Shown piece by piece: positions 42,259 to 49,069 of a stretch of DNA of 49,069 nt (position 1 is the stretch's first letter; the number at the start of each line of letters is the position of its first letter). Both the position numbers and the translations under genes were made by a program. The notes beneath the pieces are model-generated. The model was not told the origin of the DNA. It worked only from the letters and a program-made list of their open reading frames with translations, and ran no database searches. Source of the DNA: Gammaproteobacteria bacterium (GTDB taxonomy: Bacteria > Pseudomonadota > Gammaproteobacteria > Pseudomonadales > Azotimanducaceae); contig JABHYO010000096.1 in NCBI GenBank assembly GCA_018656865.1, positions 1 through 49,069 of the forward strand, read 5' to 3'.

Positions 42259-44214
42259 ATGAAACTTACACATATCACGGGACTGGCGCTGCTATTACTT
42301 ATCGCCGCCTGCGGAGGTCCTTCAGACGATGCTGATCAGGCCGATTTTGCGGCGCTAGACAACACGGCCGAGGTCGAAGCTTACTATGCGGAAAAGCCGG
42401 ACTTTTTCAGCTTCAAGACCCTGGCCGATCTACCAACAGACCTGACCTGGCAGAACGGCGAGCATCTACCGGAAATGGGCTCCCCCGAAGCTAAGAAAGG
42501 CGGGATTGAATATGCCCGTCTGCAGGACTTCCCCCGAACTCTACGGACCGTGGGACCTGACTCGAACGGTTCCTTTCGCGTCTGGATCCTGGACGACGTC
42601 ACCATTAGTATCGCCCATCGTCACCAGGACGCGTTTGAATTCTTTCCCGGTCTGGCAGAAGCCTGGGCAGTAGACAAGCCGAATAAGACGATCTATGTGA
42701 AACTGGACCCGGCAGCGACCTGGTCTGACGGCGTACCGATCACTGCCGATGATTTCCTGTTCATGTTTTTCTTCTATCAGTCCAGCTACATCGTCGCACC
42801 GTGGTACAACAACTGGTATGGAACCCAGTACACGAACATCACAAAATATGATGACCTGACTTTCTCCATCTCGATACCCGAAGCAAAACCGGATATGGAT
42901 GCCCGGGTTCTGGAACTGCGCCCGGTACCGCACCATTTCTTCAAGGAACTGGGTGATGACTATGTCGAGCGCTACCAGTGGCGGTTCGCTCCGACAACCG
43001 CTGCCTATGTAGTCAAAGACGAGGATATTCGAAAGGGACGCTCCGCTACCCTGACCCGCCTCGAAAACTGGTGGGCCAAGGACAAGAAACACTGGCGCTA
43101 CCGTTTCAATCCGGACAGGATACATCTGTCCGTAATTCGCGATACACCGAAAGTATTCGAGGCGTTCAAGCGCGGTGATATCGATCAGTTCGGCCTGAAC
43201 CTTGCCGAATACTGGTACGAGAAGTTACCCAATGACGATCCCGATGTCGCCGCCGGATACATCCACAAGTCGGTTTTCTACAACCAGCGACCTCGTCCAA
43301 CCTACGGCCTCTGGATCAATACGTCGCGCCCCATTCTCGAAAACCGGGATGTTCGGATTGGCATCAACCACGCATCCAACTGGGATCTGGTGATCGAAAA
43401 GTTCTTCCGCGGCGACTACAACCGTATGCAGACATCATCCGATGGCTATGGAGAATTCAGCCACCCTGAGCTACGTTCCCGTGAATTTAGCATCGAAAAA
43501 GCACAGGATGCCTTTGCCAGCGCAGGGTTTGCTGAGCGCGGTCCAGATGGCATCCTTGTCAATGACAAGGGTGAGCGTCTTTCCTTCACGCTATCAACCG
43601 GATACGAAAACCTGAAAGATGTGTTGACGATCCTGAAGGAGGAAGCCGCCAAGGCAGGTCTTGAGTTCAGAATTGAAGTACTGGATGGCACCGCTGGATG
43701 GAAGAAAGTCCAGGAAAAGAAACATGATATCCACTTCAGTGCTTTTAGCGTTTCACTGGAAATGTATCCCCGATTCTGGGAAACCTATCATTCCGACAAC
43801 GCTTATGATGGCGGTGCTTTTCTCGAAGACGGCTCCGTCAACCCGGAACGAAAATTGAAGACCCAGACCAACAACCTTGAGGCTCTGGCGATCCATGAGA
43901 TGGATGATCTGATCAATCAATATCGCGCCTCCGACGACAGGGAAGAGATGATCAGACTGGCCTATACCATGACCGAGATGCACCATGAACATGCATCTTT
44001 CGTCCCCGCTTTTTACCAGCCGTTCTATCGTCTCGGCCATTGGCAATGGATCAGGTATCCCAAAAGTTTCAACCACAAGCATTCACGCGGTGCAGGCCAG
44101 CTGTTCGTTCATTGGATCGATACCGCACTCAAGGAAGAGACGCAAAAGGCACGGAAGGACGGTGTCAGCTTGGATCCTGAAATCAACATCTACGATCAGT
44201 TTGCCACTCCCTGA
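42259..44214 (+). CDS. yejA: Peptide ABC importer solute-binding lipoprotein (YejA-like)
   Basis: A family 5 extracellular solute-binding protein, 651 residues from ATG 42259 with GAGAGGGAGC upstream; the TTG at 42244 falls in that Shine-Dalgarno. The signal peptide ends in lipobox IAAC, so the protein is tethered to the inner membrane rather than free as in E. coli YejA. Conserved points: the mature domain begins LADLPTDLTWQNGEHLPE, YVKLDPAATWSDGVPITADDF (read near 145-165), RDTPKVFEAFKRGDID, and YGLWINTSRPILENRDVRIG. The stop overlaps the next gene by one base (TGATG). Confidence 0.93.
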   Translation: MKLTHITGLALLLLIAACGGPSDDADQADFAALDNTAEVEAYYAEKPDFFSFKTLADLPTDLTWQNGEHLPEMGSPEAKKGGIEYARLQDFPRTLRTVGPDSNGSFRVWILDDVTISIAHRHQDAFEFFPGLAEAWAVDKPNKTIYVKLDPAATWSDGVPITADDFLFMFFFYQSSYIVAPWYNNWYGTQYTNITKYDDLTFSISIPEAKPDMDARVLELRPVPHHFFKELGDDYVERYQWRFAPTTAAYVVKDEDIRKGRSATLTRLENWWAKDKKHWRYRFNPDRIHLSVIRDTPKVFEAFKRGDIDQFGLNLAEYWYEKLPNDDPDVAAGYIHKSVFYNQRPRPTYGLWINTSRPILENRDVRIGINHASNWDLVIEKFFRGDYNRMQTSSDGYGEFSHPELRSREFSIEKAQDAFASAGFAERGPDGILVNDKGERLSFTLSTGYENLKDVLTILKEEAAKAGLEFRIEVLDGTAGWKKVQEKKHDIHFSAFSVSLEMYPRFWETYHSDNAYDGGAFLEDGSVNPERKLKTQTNNLEALAIHEMDDLINQYRASDDREEMIRLAYTMTEMHHEHASFVPAFYQPFYRLGHWQWIRYPKSFNHKHSRGAGQLFVHWIDTALKEETQKARKDGVSLDPEINIYDQFATP

Positions 44215-45185
44215 TGGCGCTGCTTGAGGTCAACAACCTCGTCACTGAGTTCGACACCGACGAGGGTCGGGTTCGCGCGGTGGACGATATTTCTTTCACC
44301 GCAGAGACCGGAAAGACGCTCGGCATCGTCGGCGAATCCGGATGCGGCAAGAGCGTAACAGCTTTATCCATCATGCGGCTGTTGCCTCAACCCATGGGCC
44401 AGGTCGTCTCGGGTACCGTCAATTTCGATGGCCGTGATCTGGCTCATCTGACATTACCGGAAATGGAAAAAATCAGGGGCGCACGCATCGGCATGGTATT
44501 CCAGGAACCCATGACAGCCCTAAACCCGGTGCATACCATTGGTCGCCAGATCACAGAGGTTTTGCTACTGCACAAGAACATAACAGCCCAGGAAGCGACC
44601 CGGGAGGGTGTCGAGATTCTGGACAAGGTCGGCATCCCCTCACCGGATGTGCGCATGTCGGAGTATCCGCATCAGCTTTCCGGCGGCATGCGGCAGCGTG
44701 TTGTCATCGCCATCGCACTGGCCTGCTCTCCCGACCTGCTTATCGCAGACGAACCCACAACCGCCCTCGACGTCACCATTCAGGCGCAGATCCTGGAACT
44801 GATCAAAAACCTGCAGGCAGACATGGGCATGTCGGTTATCCTGATTACTCACGATCTCGGGGTTATCGCCGAGACATGTGACGATGTTGTCGTCATGTAC
44901 GCCGGAAAGATCGCTGAGACGGGCTCAGTGTTCGATATATTCGATCGCCCATCCCATCCCTACACCAAGGGATTGCTTTCATCCATTCCAACACTCGAGA
45001 CCGTGCCCAAATCAAAACTCAGCGTCATCGAAGGTATGGTGCCCGGCCTGATGGATTTGCCAAAAGGTTGTCGTTTTGAGAACCGCTGCACTTACCGGAC
45101 CGATTTCTGTCAGGATTCACCACCGAAACTAGAAACTGTCGCTGACCACCACCATGTCAGTTGTCTCAGGTGGCGGGATATCTGA
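44214..45185 (+). CDS. Peptide ABC importer ATPase 1 (DppD-like)
   Basis: A 323-residue ABC ATPase that powers the permease pair. Walker A is GESGCGKS near 42-49, the Q loop [10 protein letters not shown], the signature LSGGMRQRV, Walker [13 protein letters not shown], and the H loop ITHDLG. The C-terminal oligopeptide-transporter domain (about 260-323) has [14 protein letters not shown], a Cys cluster that in relatives can bind an Fe-S cluster. In E. coli the two ATPase halves are fused as YejF; here they are separate, overlapping genes (TGATG at 45183-45187). Confidence 0.95.
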   Translation: MALLEVNNLVTEFDTDEGRVRAVDDISFTAETGKTLGIVGESGCGKSVTALSIMRLLPQPMGQVVSGTVNFDGRDLAHLTLPEMEKIRGARIGMVFQEPMTALNPVHTIGRQITEVLLLHKNITAQEATREGVEILDKVGIPSPDVRMSEYPHQLSGGMRQRVVIAIALACSPDLLIADEPTTALDVTIQAQILELIKNLQADMGMSVILITHDLGVIAETCDDVVVMYAGKIAETGSVFDIFDRPSHPYTKGLLSSIPTLETVPKSKLSVIEGMVPGLMDLPKGCRFENRCTYRTDFCQDSPPKLETVADHHHVSCLRWRDI

Positions 45186-46153
45186 TGACTGATCCAATTT
45201 TGAAAGTTTCAAATCTTAAAATGCACTTTCCAGTCAAGGAAGGCATCCTGCTGCGAGCCCAAAAATTCAATCGCGCTGTTGATGGCGTCTCCTTCGAAAT
45301 CAATCCTGGCGAAACCATGGGACTGGTCGGAGAGTCAGGTTGTGGAAAGTCGACGCTGGGTCGCTGCATCGCAAGGCTGTACTCCCCAACCGACGGTAAA
45401 ATCGAATTCGAAGGGACCGATATCACGCACCTGCGAGGCAAGAAACTACTACCCATTCGTCAACATATCCAAATGATTTTCCAGGACCCGATGGAATCCC
45501 TGAATGCACGCCACACGGTTGGAGATATTCTGGAGGAGCCGTTCATCATCCACAGGATGGGTGAAAAGGCGGAACGGGCAACACGAGTTCGTAAACTTCT
45601 CGACATCGTCGGACTACCATCCAGATCCGTGACCCGGTATCCGTTCGAATTTTCCGGTGGCCAGAGACAGAGGATTGGTATCGCGAGATCCATCGCACTC
45701 AATCCAAAACTGGTTATCTGTGATGAGCCGGTGTCAGCGCTTGATGTTTCTATCCAGAGCCAGATCCTCAACCTGTTGGTGGATCTGCAACAGGAGTTCA
45801 ACCTTGCCTATCTCTTTATTGCCCATGATCTCGCTGTCGTAAAACATATCTCTGATCGCATCGCCATCATGTACCTGGGCAATATCGTCGAAGAAGCTAC
45901 TGGCGAATCCACTTATCACAAACCTCGACACCCATACACACGATCACTGATTTCAGCGATTCCGGTTCCCGACCCGCACAAGCAGGTAAACCGGGAAGTC
46001 ATCACAGGCGATGTACCATCCCCTATCAGCCCACCTTCAGGCTGCCATTTTCACCCCAGATGCCCGAATGTCATGGATAAATGCAAAGCCGACAGCCCCA
46101 CACTACGCCGGGTGGCTGACCATCAGGTCGCCTGCCACCTCGACTTGGATTAG
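45185..46153 (+). CDS. Peptide ABC importer ATPase 2 (DppF-like)
   Basis: The partner ATPase, 322 residues from ATG 45185; the open frame upstream to 45161 lies within the previous gene. Seen: Walker [13 protein letters not shown] loop FQDPMESLNARHT, signature FSGGQRQRIG, Walker B LVICDEPVSALD, H loop IAHDLAVVKHISD, and the C-terminal CHFHPRCPNVMDKC cluster. It completes a five-gene importer unit (yejB, yejE, yejA, two ATPases). No strong terminator follows in the 124 bases before moxR. Confidence 0.95.
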   Translation: MTDPILKVSNLKMHFPVKEGILLRAQKFNRAVDGVSFEINPGETMGLVGESGCGKSTLGRCIARLYSPTDGKIEFEGTDITHLRGKKLLPIRQHIQMIFQDPMESLNARHTVGDILEEPFIIHRMGEKAERATRVRKLLDIVGLPSRSVTRYPFEFSGGQRQRIGIARSIALNPKLVICDEPVSALDVSIQSQILNLLVDLQQEFNLAYLFIAHDLAVVKHISDRIAIMYLGNIVEEATGESTYHKPRHPYTRSLISAIPVPDPHKQVNREVITGDVPSPISPPSGCHFHPRCPNVMDKCKADSPTLRRVADHQVACHLDLD

Positions 46154-46277
46154 ATAAGGCACGCCGTTCCGTCGACACCATCTGGCGGAATGATTTGACC
46201 CAACCTGGCGGTCTTGTGAAGATACCGCATATCACGCGCACACTTAGTTGAACGAATTTCCCCGACAGGACACTTGC

Positions 46278-47240
46278 ATGTCTTCAGATAAACAGGATAT
46301 CTATCCGAGTCAGGAACAGGCACTGATCAACGGGCTTAAGGACAATATTGAGACCGTGATCAGGAGCAATAACGATTCCATTAAGTGGCTGTTAGCATCA
46401 TTTTTTTCCGGCGGTCATGTACTGCTTGAGGACGTTCCAGGCACGGGTAAGACGACGCTTGCCAAAGTGCTGGCGGGTTCGATTCACGCAACTTTCAAAC
46501 GCATCCAGTTCACGCCGGATCTATTACCATCAGATATTCTCGGTGTTTCGATCTTTGATCAGCAGCATCATGAGTTCAAATTTCGCCCCGGCCCAATCTT
46601 TACGCAGATTCTGCTTGCGGATGAAATTAACCGGGCGTCTCCCCGAACCCAGTCGGCACTATTGGAAGCAATGGCTGAACAACAGGTCAGTATCGAGGGC
46701 GAACGCTATCCAATGGACGAGTTGTTCTTTGTCATTGCCACGCAGAACCCTGTCGAATTTCATGGTACCTATCCCCTGCCGGAAGCACAGATGGATCGTT
46801 TCGCCATGAGTTTCAAACTGGGATATGTGTCAAAAGAGGACGAGGTTCTGATCATGGATTCGCAGCGATATTCTCACCCCCTCGATTCTCTCCAGGCCTG
46901 TATCGAACTTGACGAGATTCGCCTGATACGAGAGGCCGTCGCGAACGTACGAATATCAGAGGAGCTTAAGCGTTACATCGTCGACATCGTCGTCGCAACC
47001 AGGGGCGCAGCAGGTGTCGCCATGGGCGCAAGTCCACGCGCAGGTATCACCCTGATGAAAAGTGCGCAAGCGCTGGCGCTGATCGAAGGCCAGGGTTTTG
47101 TTACACCGGATCACATTCAGGAGTTGGCTGTGCCGACCATCGCCCATCGACTCGTTCTAGATTCCGGCACTCAATATTCAGGGTCCCAAACGAGTCAGGT
47201 CGTTCTGGAAATCCTCCAGGATATGCCAGTGCCTGCGTAG
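46278..47240 (+). CDS. MoxR-family AAA+ ATPase
   Basis: A 320-residue AAA+ chaperone-like ATPase from ATG 46278 (AGGAC upstream); TTG 46248 adds ten residues without support. Seen: Walker A EDVPGTGKTTLAK, Walker B LLADEINRASPRTQSALLEAM (read in part), sensor ATQNPVEFHGTYPLPEAQMDRF (read in parts), and a C-terminal lid domain with ASPRAGITLMKSAQALAL. MoxR proteins usually work with DUF58 and von Willebrand/transglutaminase partners encoded next to them, as here. The exact client is unknown. It lies 33 bases before the DUF58 gene. Confidence 0.95.
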   Translation: MSSDKQDIYPSQEQALINGLKDNIETVIRSNNDSIKWLLASFFSGGHVLLEDVPGTGKTTLAKVLAGSIHATFKRIQFTPDLLPSDILGVSIFDQQHHEFKFRPGPIFTQILLADEINRASPRTQSALLEAMAEQQVSIEGERYPMDELFFVIATQNPVEFHGTYPLPEAQMDRFAMSFKLGYVSKEDEVLIMDSQRYSHPLDSLQACIELDEIRLIREAVANVRISEELKRYIVDIVVATRGAAGVAMGASPRAGITLMKSAQALALIEGQGFVTPDHIQELAVPTIAHRLVLDSGTQYSGSQTSQVVLEILQDMPVPA

Positions 47241-47273
47241 AGAGAATCTGTCAGAGGCTCCCCAGCACCCGCC

Positions 47274-48599
47274 ATGACCTTTCGCGAATTTATCTACCCC
47301 TCCTGGATCCGGCTGACAAGGATCAACCGGCAGGCCATGCGCAAGTCCTCGGATCGAGGGCGTCTCATGCAAACCTCAACATTTATCTGTGGTGCCGTGG
47401 GTCTCGACACCGACCTTAGTTTTGTTTACCAACTATTCTCACTGATGGCCTGTATTCTGATCGCATCCCGAATCAGCCTCAGATTTCAAATTCCCGAAGT
47501 AAGCGTTAGGCGCCAACTACCGAAGTATGCGACGGCAGGTGAACCCTTTGAATATTTCGTCAATGTTGCAAATGAAGGTCATCGGGTCGAGAGAGACCTG
47601 TCAGTCATGGACAATCCTCGCGTAGTACCGCCCGAATTCCAGCAGTTTAGACAGTCGAAAGAACCCGGTGAAGAGACTCGAAATGCATACGACCGATGGA
47701 TAGGGTGGCATCGGTTTGTCTGGCTGCAGCGAGTGAATACCGGTATCAATGTTATTACTGGCCACGTCCCTGACATAGATATGCGAGGCAGCGAACTCGC
47801 GACAATGAAAGCCACACCGCTCCGCCGCGGTGCAGTTCATTTCGAGTCGACGACGATTCTGCACCCGGACCCTCTCGGCCTCAACTACGGTCTGGTCGAT
47901 TTCGAAAGCAGGGAACAACTGACTGTACTACCTCGCCGTTACCCCGTATCCCGTCGATTCGAGTTTGAGGGTGGGCGTCACTTTCAACCCGGCGGGGTCA
48001 ACTCAACCTGGTCCATCGGCGAATCCGACGAATTTGTTTCATTGCGGGACTACCGCGATGGCGACCCCATCCGAAAAATTCACTGGGCCAGCTCCGCAAA
48101 GCGCTTCAAACCGGTTGTTAAGGAATTTCAGGATGAATTTTTCGTCCGTCAGGCTCTGGTCGTCGACACATTCCAGCAGGACCCTGAAATATTTGAGGAG
48201 GTCATTTCCGTTGGCGCCAGTCTGCTGACAGCTTTCAACAACGCTGACGGATTGATGGACCTCTGTTTCCAGTCATCGCGTCCCGAGGTCATCACAGCAG
48301 GTCGAGGTTACGCCCAGGTCTCACAGCAGCTCGAGGCGCTTGCTATGCTGAACCAGTCCGACTCGGACCCTGCCGATCTTATCGAAATGTTATCCGAACG
48401 CAGTCGCCTCATGAGCGGCTGTCTGCTTGTCTTCGCGGGTATGGACACACCGCGCCTTGAACTCATCAAGGCTATCGAACATCGAGGTGTACAGACTGCA
48501 GTTTTTGTCATCCGGCGTGAAGGTGATGCCACGCCAATGAGATCCGACTTCCACCTTCTCGAAATGGGCAGTGTGGAAGCAGGGATGGCTGACCTATGA
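47274..48599 (+). CDS. DUF58 domain protein (MoxR partner)
   Basis: A 441-residue protein with one or two hydrophobic segments near residues 42-68 (ICGAVGLDT, FVYQLFSLMACILIASR) and a large soluble part. The DUF58 signature is clear near 255-275: SLRDYRDGDPIRKIHWASSAKR, read in two parts. A von Willebrand-like alpha/beta region follows (VVDTFQQDPEIFEEVISVGASLL, read in parts). Usual DUF58 proteins are ~300-440 residues. Its last codons (ATG GCT GAC CTA TGA) are the first of three tandem 14-base repeats that continue to the start of the next gene. Function in the MoxR-DUF58-TgpA envelope system is inferred from context. Confidence 0.92.
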   Translation: MTFREFIYPSWIRLTRINRQAMRKSSDRGRLMQTSTFICGAVGLDTDLSFVYQLFSLMACILIASRISLRFQIPEVSVRRQLPKYATAGEPFEYFVNVANEGHRVERDLSVMDNPRVVPPEFQQFRQSKEPGEETRNAYDRWIGWHRFVWLQRVNTGINVITGHVPDIDMRGSELATMKATPLRRGAVHFESTTILHPDPLGLNYGLVDFESREQLTVLPRRYPVSRRFEFEGGRHFQPGGVNSTWSIGESDEFVSLRDYRDGDPIRKIHWASSAKRFKPVVKEFQDEFFVRQALVVDTFQQDPEIFEEVISVGASLLTAFNNADGLMDLCFQSSRPEVITAGRGYAQVSQQLEALAMLNQSDSDPADLIEMLSERSRLMSGCLLVFAGMDTPRLELIKAIEHRGVQTAVFVIRREGDATPMRSDFHLLEMGSVEAGMADL

Positions 48600-48626
48600 T
48601 GGCTGAACAATGATGGCTGAGCTATG
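48585..48626 (+). repeat. Three tandem 14-base repeats spanning a stop/start junction
   Basis: Units at 48585-48598, 48599-48612 and 48613-48626 read ATGGCTGA-nnn-ATG (nnn = CCT, ACA, GCT). Each unit boundary forms a TGATG or ATGA stop/start overlap. The DUF58 frame ends in the first; the second and third encode complete four-codon ORFs (MAEQ, MAEL); the next gene starts at the last ATG. Fourteen is not a multiple of three, so copy-number change would alter reading frames. Confidence 0.8.
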
Positions 48627-49069
48627 AAAGACGAAGACATCAAACCCCGATATCTGGCCGGCCTCGCCATTCTCTTCTGGGGATTCCAGAATGACCTGAT
48701 TTGGTTTGCTATCCCCATGGCAATTATCCTCGAAGCCAGATACTTCATCGACATACGCTGGGCACTGACCAAGAGGGACTTCTACCAGATAGCTGATCTG
48801 ACCAGTGTGGCATTTGTCCTTATCGTTCTATTCCTGTTTCTCAATCGCCGCGAATACCATTTCATCACAACACTGATTGCCTGGCTGCCTATCATGCTCT
48901 ACCCGCTGGTGGTGGTACTAAGCTATTCGACGACTTCTCGCATGACGCTGGATGTACTTTTCTACAGTTTGAGACGGCAGAGAGAGCCGGTCCAACAGTC
49001 CTGGGACATGGATTACTTTCTGCTCGCTACCTGTCTGCTTTCTGCCGGACTGTACCGAGAGGGGAGCCA
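48624..49069 (+). CDS. TgpA-like transglutaminase-family membrane protein, N-terminal part (cut by window edge)
   Basis: ATG 48624 opens a frame that stays open to the right edge (148 codons). The visible part is a polytopic membrane region: hydrophobic segments near residues 12-36, 58-76, 83-105 and 139 onward, with short charged loops (RRQREPVQQSW). No catalytic transglutaminase motif is in view; that domain would be beyond the edge. The assignment rests on position after moxR-DUF58, where the multi-helix N-terminus of a TgpA-type transglutaminase is expected. The start overlaps the last mini-ORF of the tandem repeat by four bases (ATGA). Confidence 0.65.
   Translation, partial: MKDEDIKPRYLAGLAILFWGFQNDLIWFAIPMAIILEARYFIDIRWALTKRDFYQIADLTSVAFVLIVLFLFLNRREYHFITTLIAWLPIMLYPLVVVLSYSTTSRMTLDVLFYSLRRQREPVQQSWDMDYFLLATCLLSAGLYREGS

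Noticed and set aside
42541..43125. 194-codon minus-strand frame in yejA
   Set aside because: Antisense to conserved binding-protein sequence; no domain recognised.
1..49069. CRISPR array, tRNA/rRNA genes, insertion sequences, phage or integrase genes
   Set aside because: Looked for on both strands; no regularly spaced repeats, no cloverleaf or rRNA-like sequence, and no transposase or integrase motifs were seen.

Overview
The window reads as a contiguous piece of chromosome from a gammaproteobacterium, probably a free-living, facultatively anaerobic marine or sediment organism. Support comes from the accB-accC-prmA order, Mpl, a [4Fe-4S]-type FNR, a long-type heme A synthase, a Yej-type peptide importer and a TRAP transporter. 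The exact lineage cannot be fixed from this sequence alone. Coding density is very high, with many stop/start overlaps. No rRNA, tRNA, CRISPR array, insertion sequence or phage gene was seen, and there is no gene-free stretch over about 260 bases.

Left part (1-10.3 kb): the accB-accC-prmA fatty-acid/ribosome-modification cluster on the minus strand is preceded by a stand-alone N-terminal domain of DsbD. Then come a lipoprotein, a DUF2333 protein and a membrane pyrophosphatase with the sequence signature of a K+-dependent Na+ pump. After a hairpin terminator follows a type II dehydroquinase with an odd N-terminal extension, overlapping a complete DctPQM TRAP transporter.

Middle part (10.3-23 kb): a minus-strand group (GCS2/YbdK ligase, PPi-dependent phosphofructokinase, M13 peptidase) lies divergent to an aspartoacylase-like M14 enzyme. 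Two universal stress proteins sit divergent to two small heat-shock proteins. NAD synthetase and heme A synthase are divergent to fnr. FNR-type boxes lie upstream of the usp pair and of a pseudo-receiver protein next to fnr. At the usp pair the box and the -10 hexamer have exactly class II FNR geometry.

Central right (23-33 kb): a DsbA-like oxidoreductase, an MFS exporter, a small membrane protein coupled to mpl, a large cytoplasmic PAS hybrid histidine kinase, and an overlapping argS-folA-nitronate monooxygenase operon. An imperfect 120-base repeat occurs upstream of hsp20 number 2 and again upstream of argS.

Right part (33-49 kb): an overlapping minus-strand sigma/anti-sigma/subtilase operon is the best candidate for a less-described system. 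The anti-sigma factor ends in a domain that looks like a subtilase propeptide, and the subtilase lacks the usual GN oxyanion motif. It is followed by a Sel1-SPOR protein, a DUF3667 protein, a VanY-like peptidase without signal peptide, a ferredoxin reductase, an MscS channel, a five-gene Yej-type peptide ABC importer, and a MoxR-DUF58-transglutaminase operon. The DUF58/transglutaminase junction is built from three tandem 14-base repeats that create two four-codon mini-ORFs.

Functional threads are pyrophosphate-based energetics (Na+-PPase plus PPi-PFK), oxygen-responsive control by FNR, and envelope stress/peptidoglycan turnover. Functions are family assignments from sequence reading; no database search was run.
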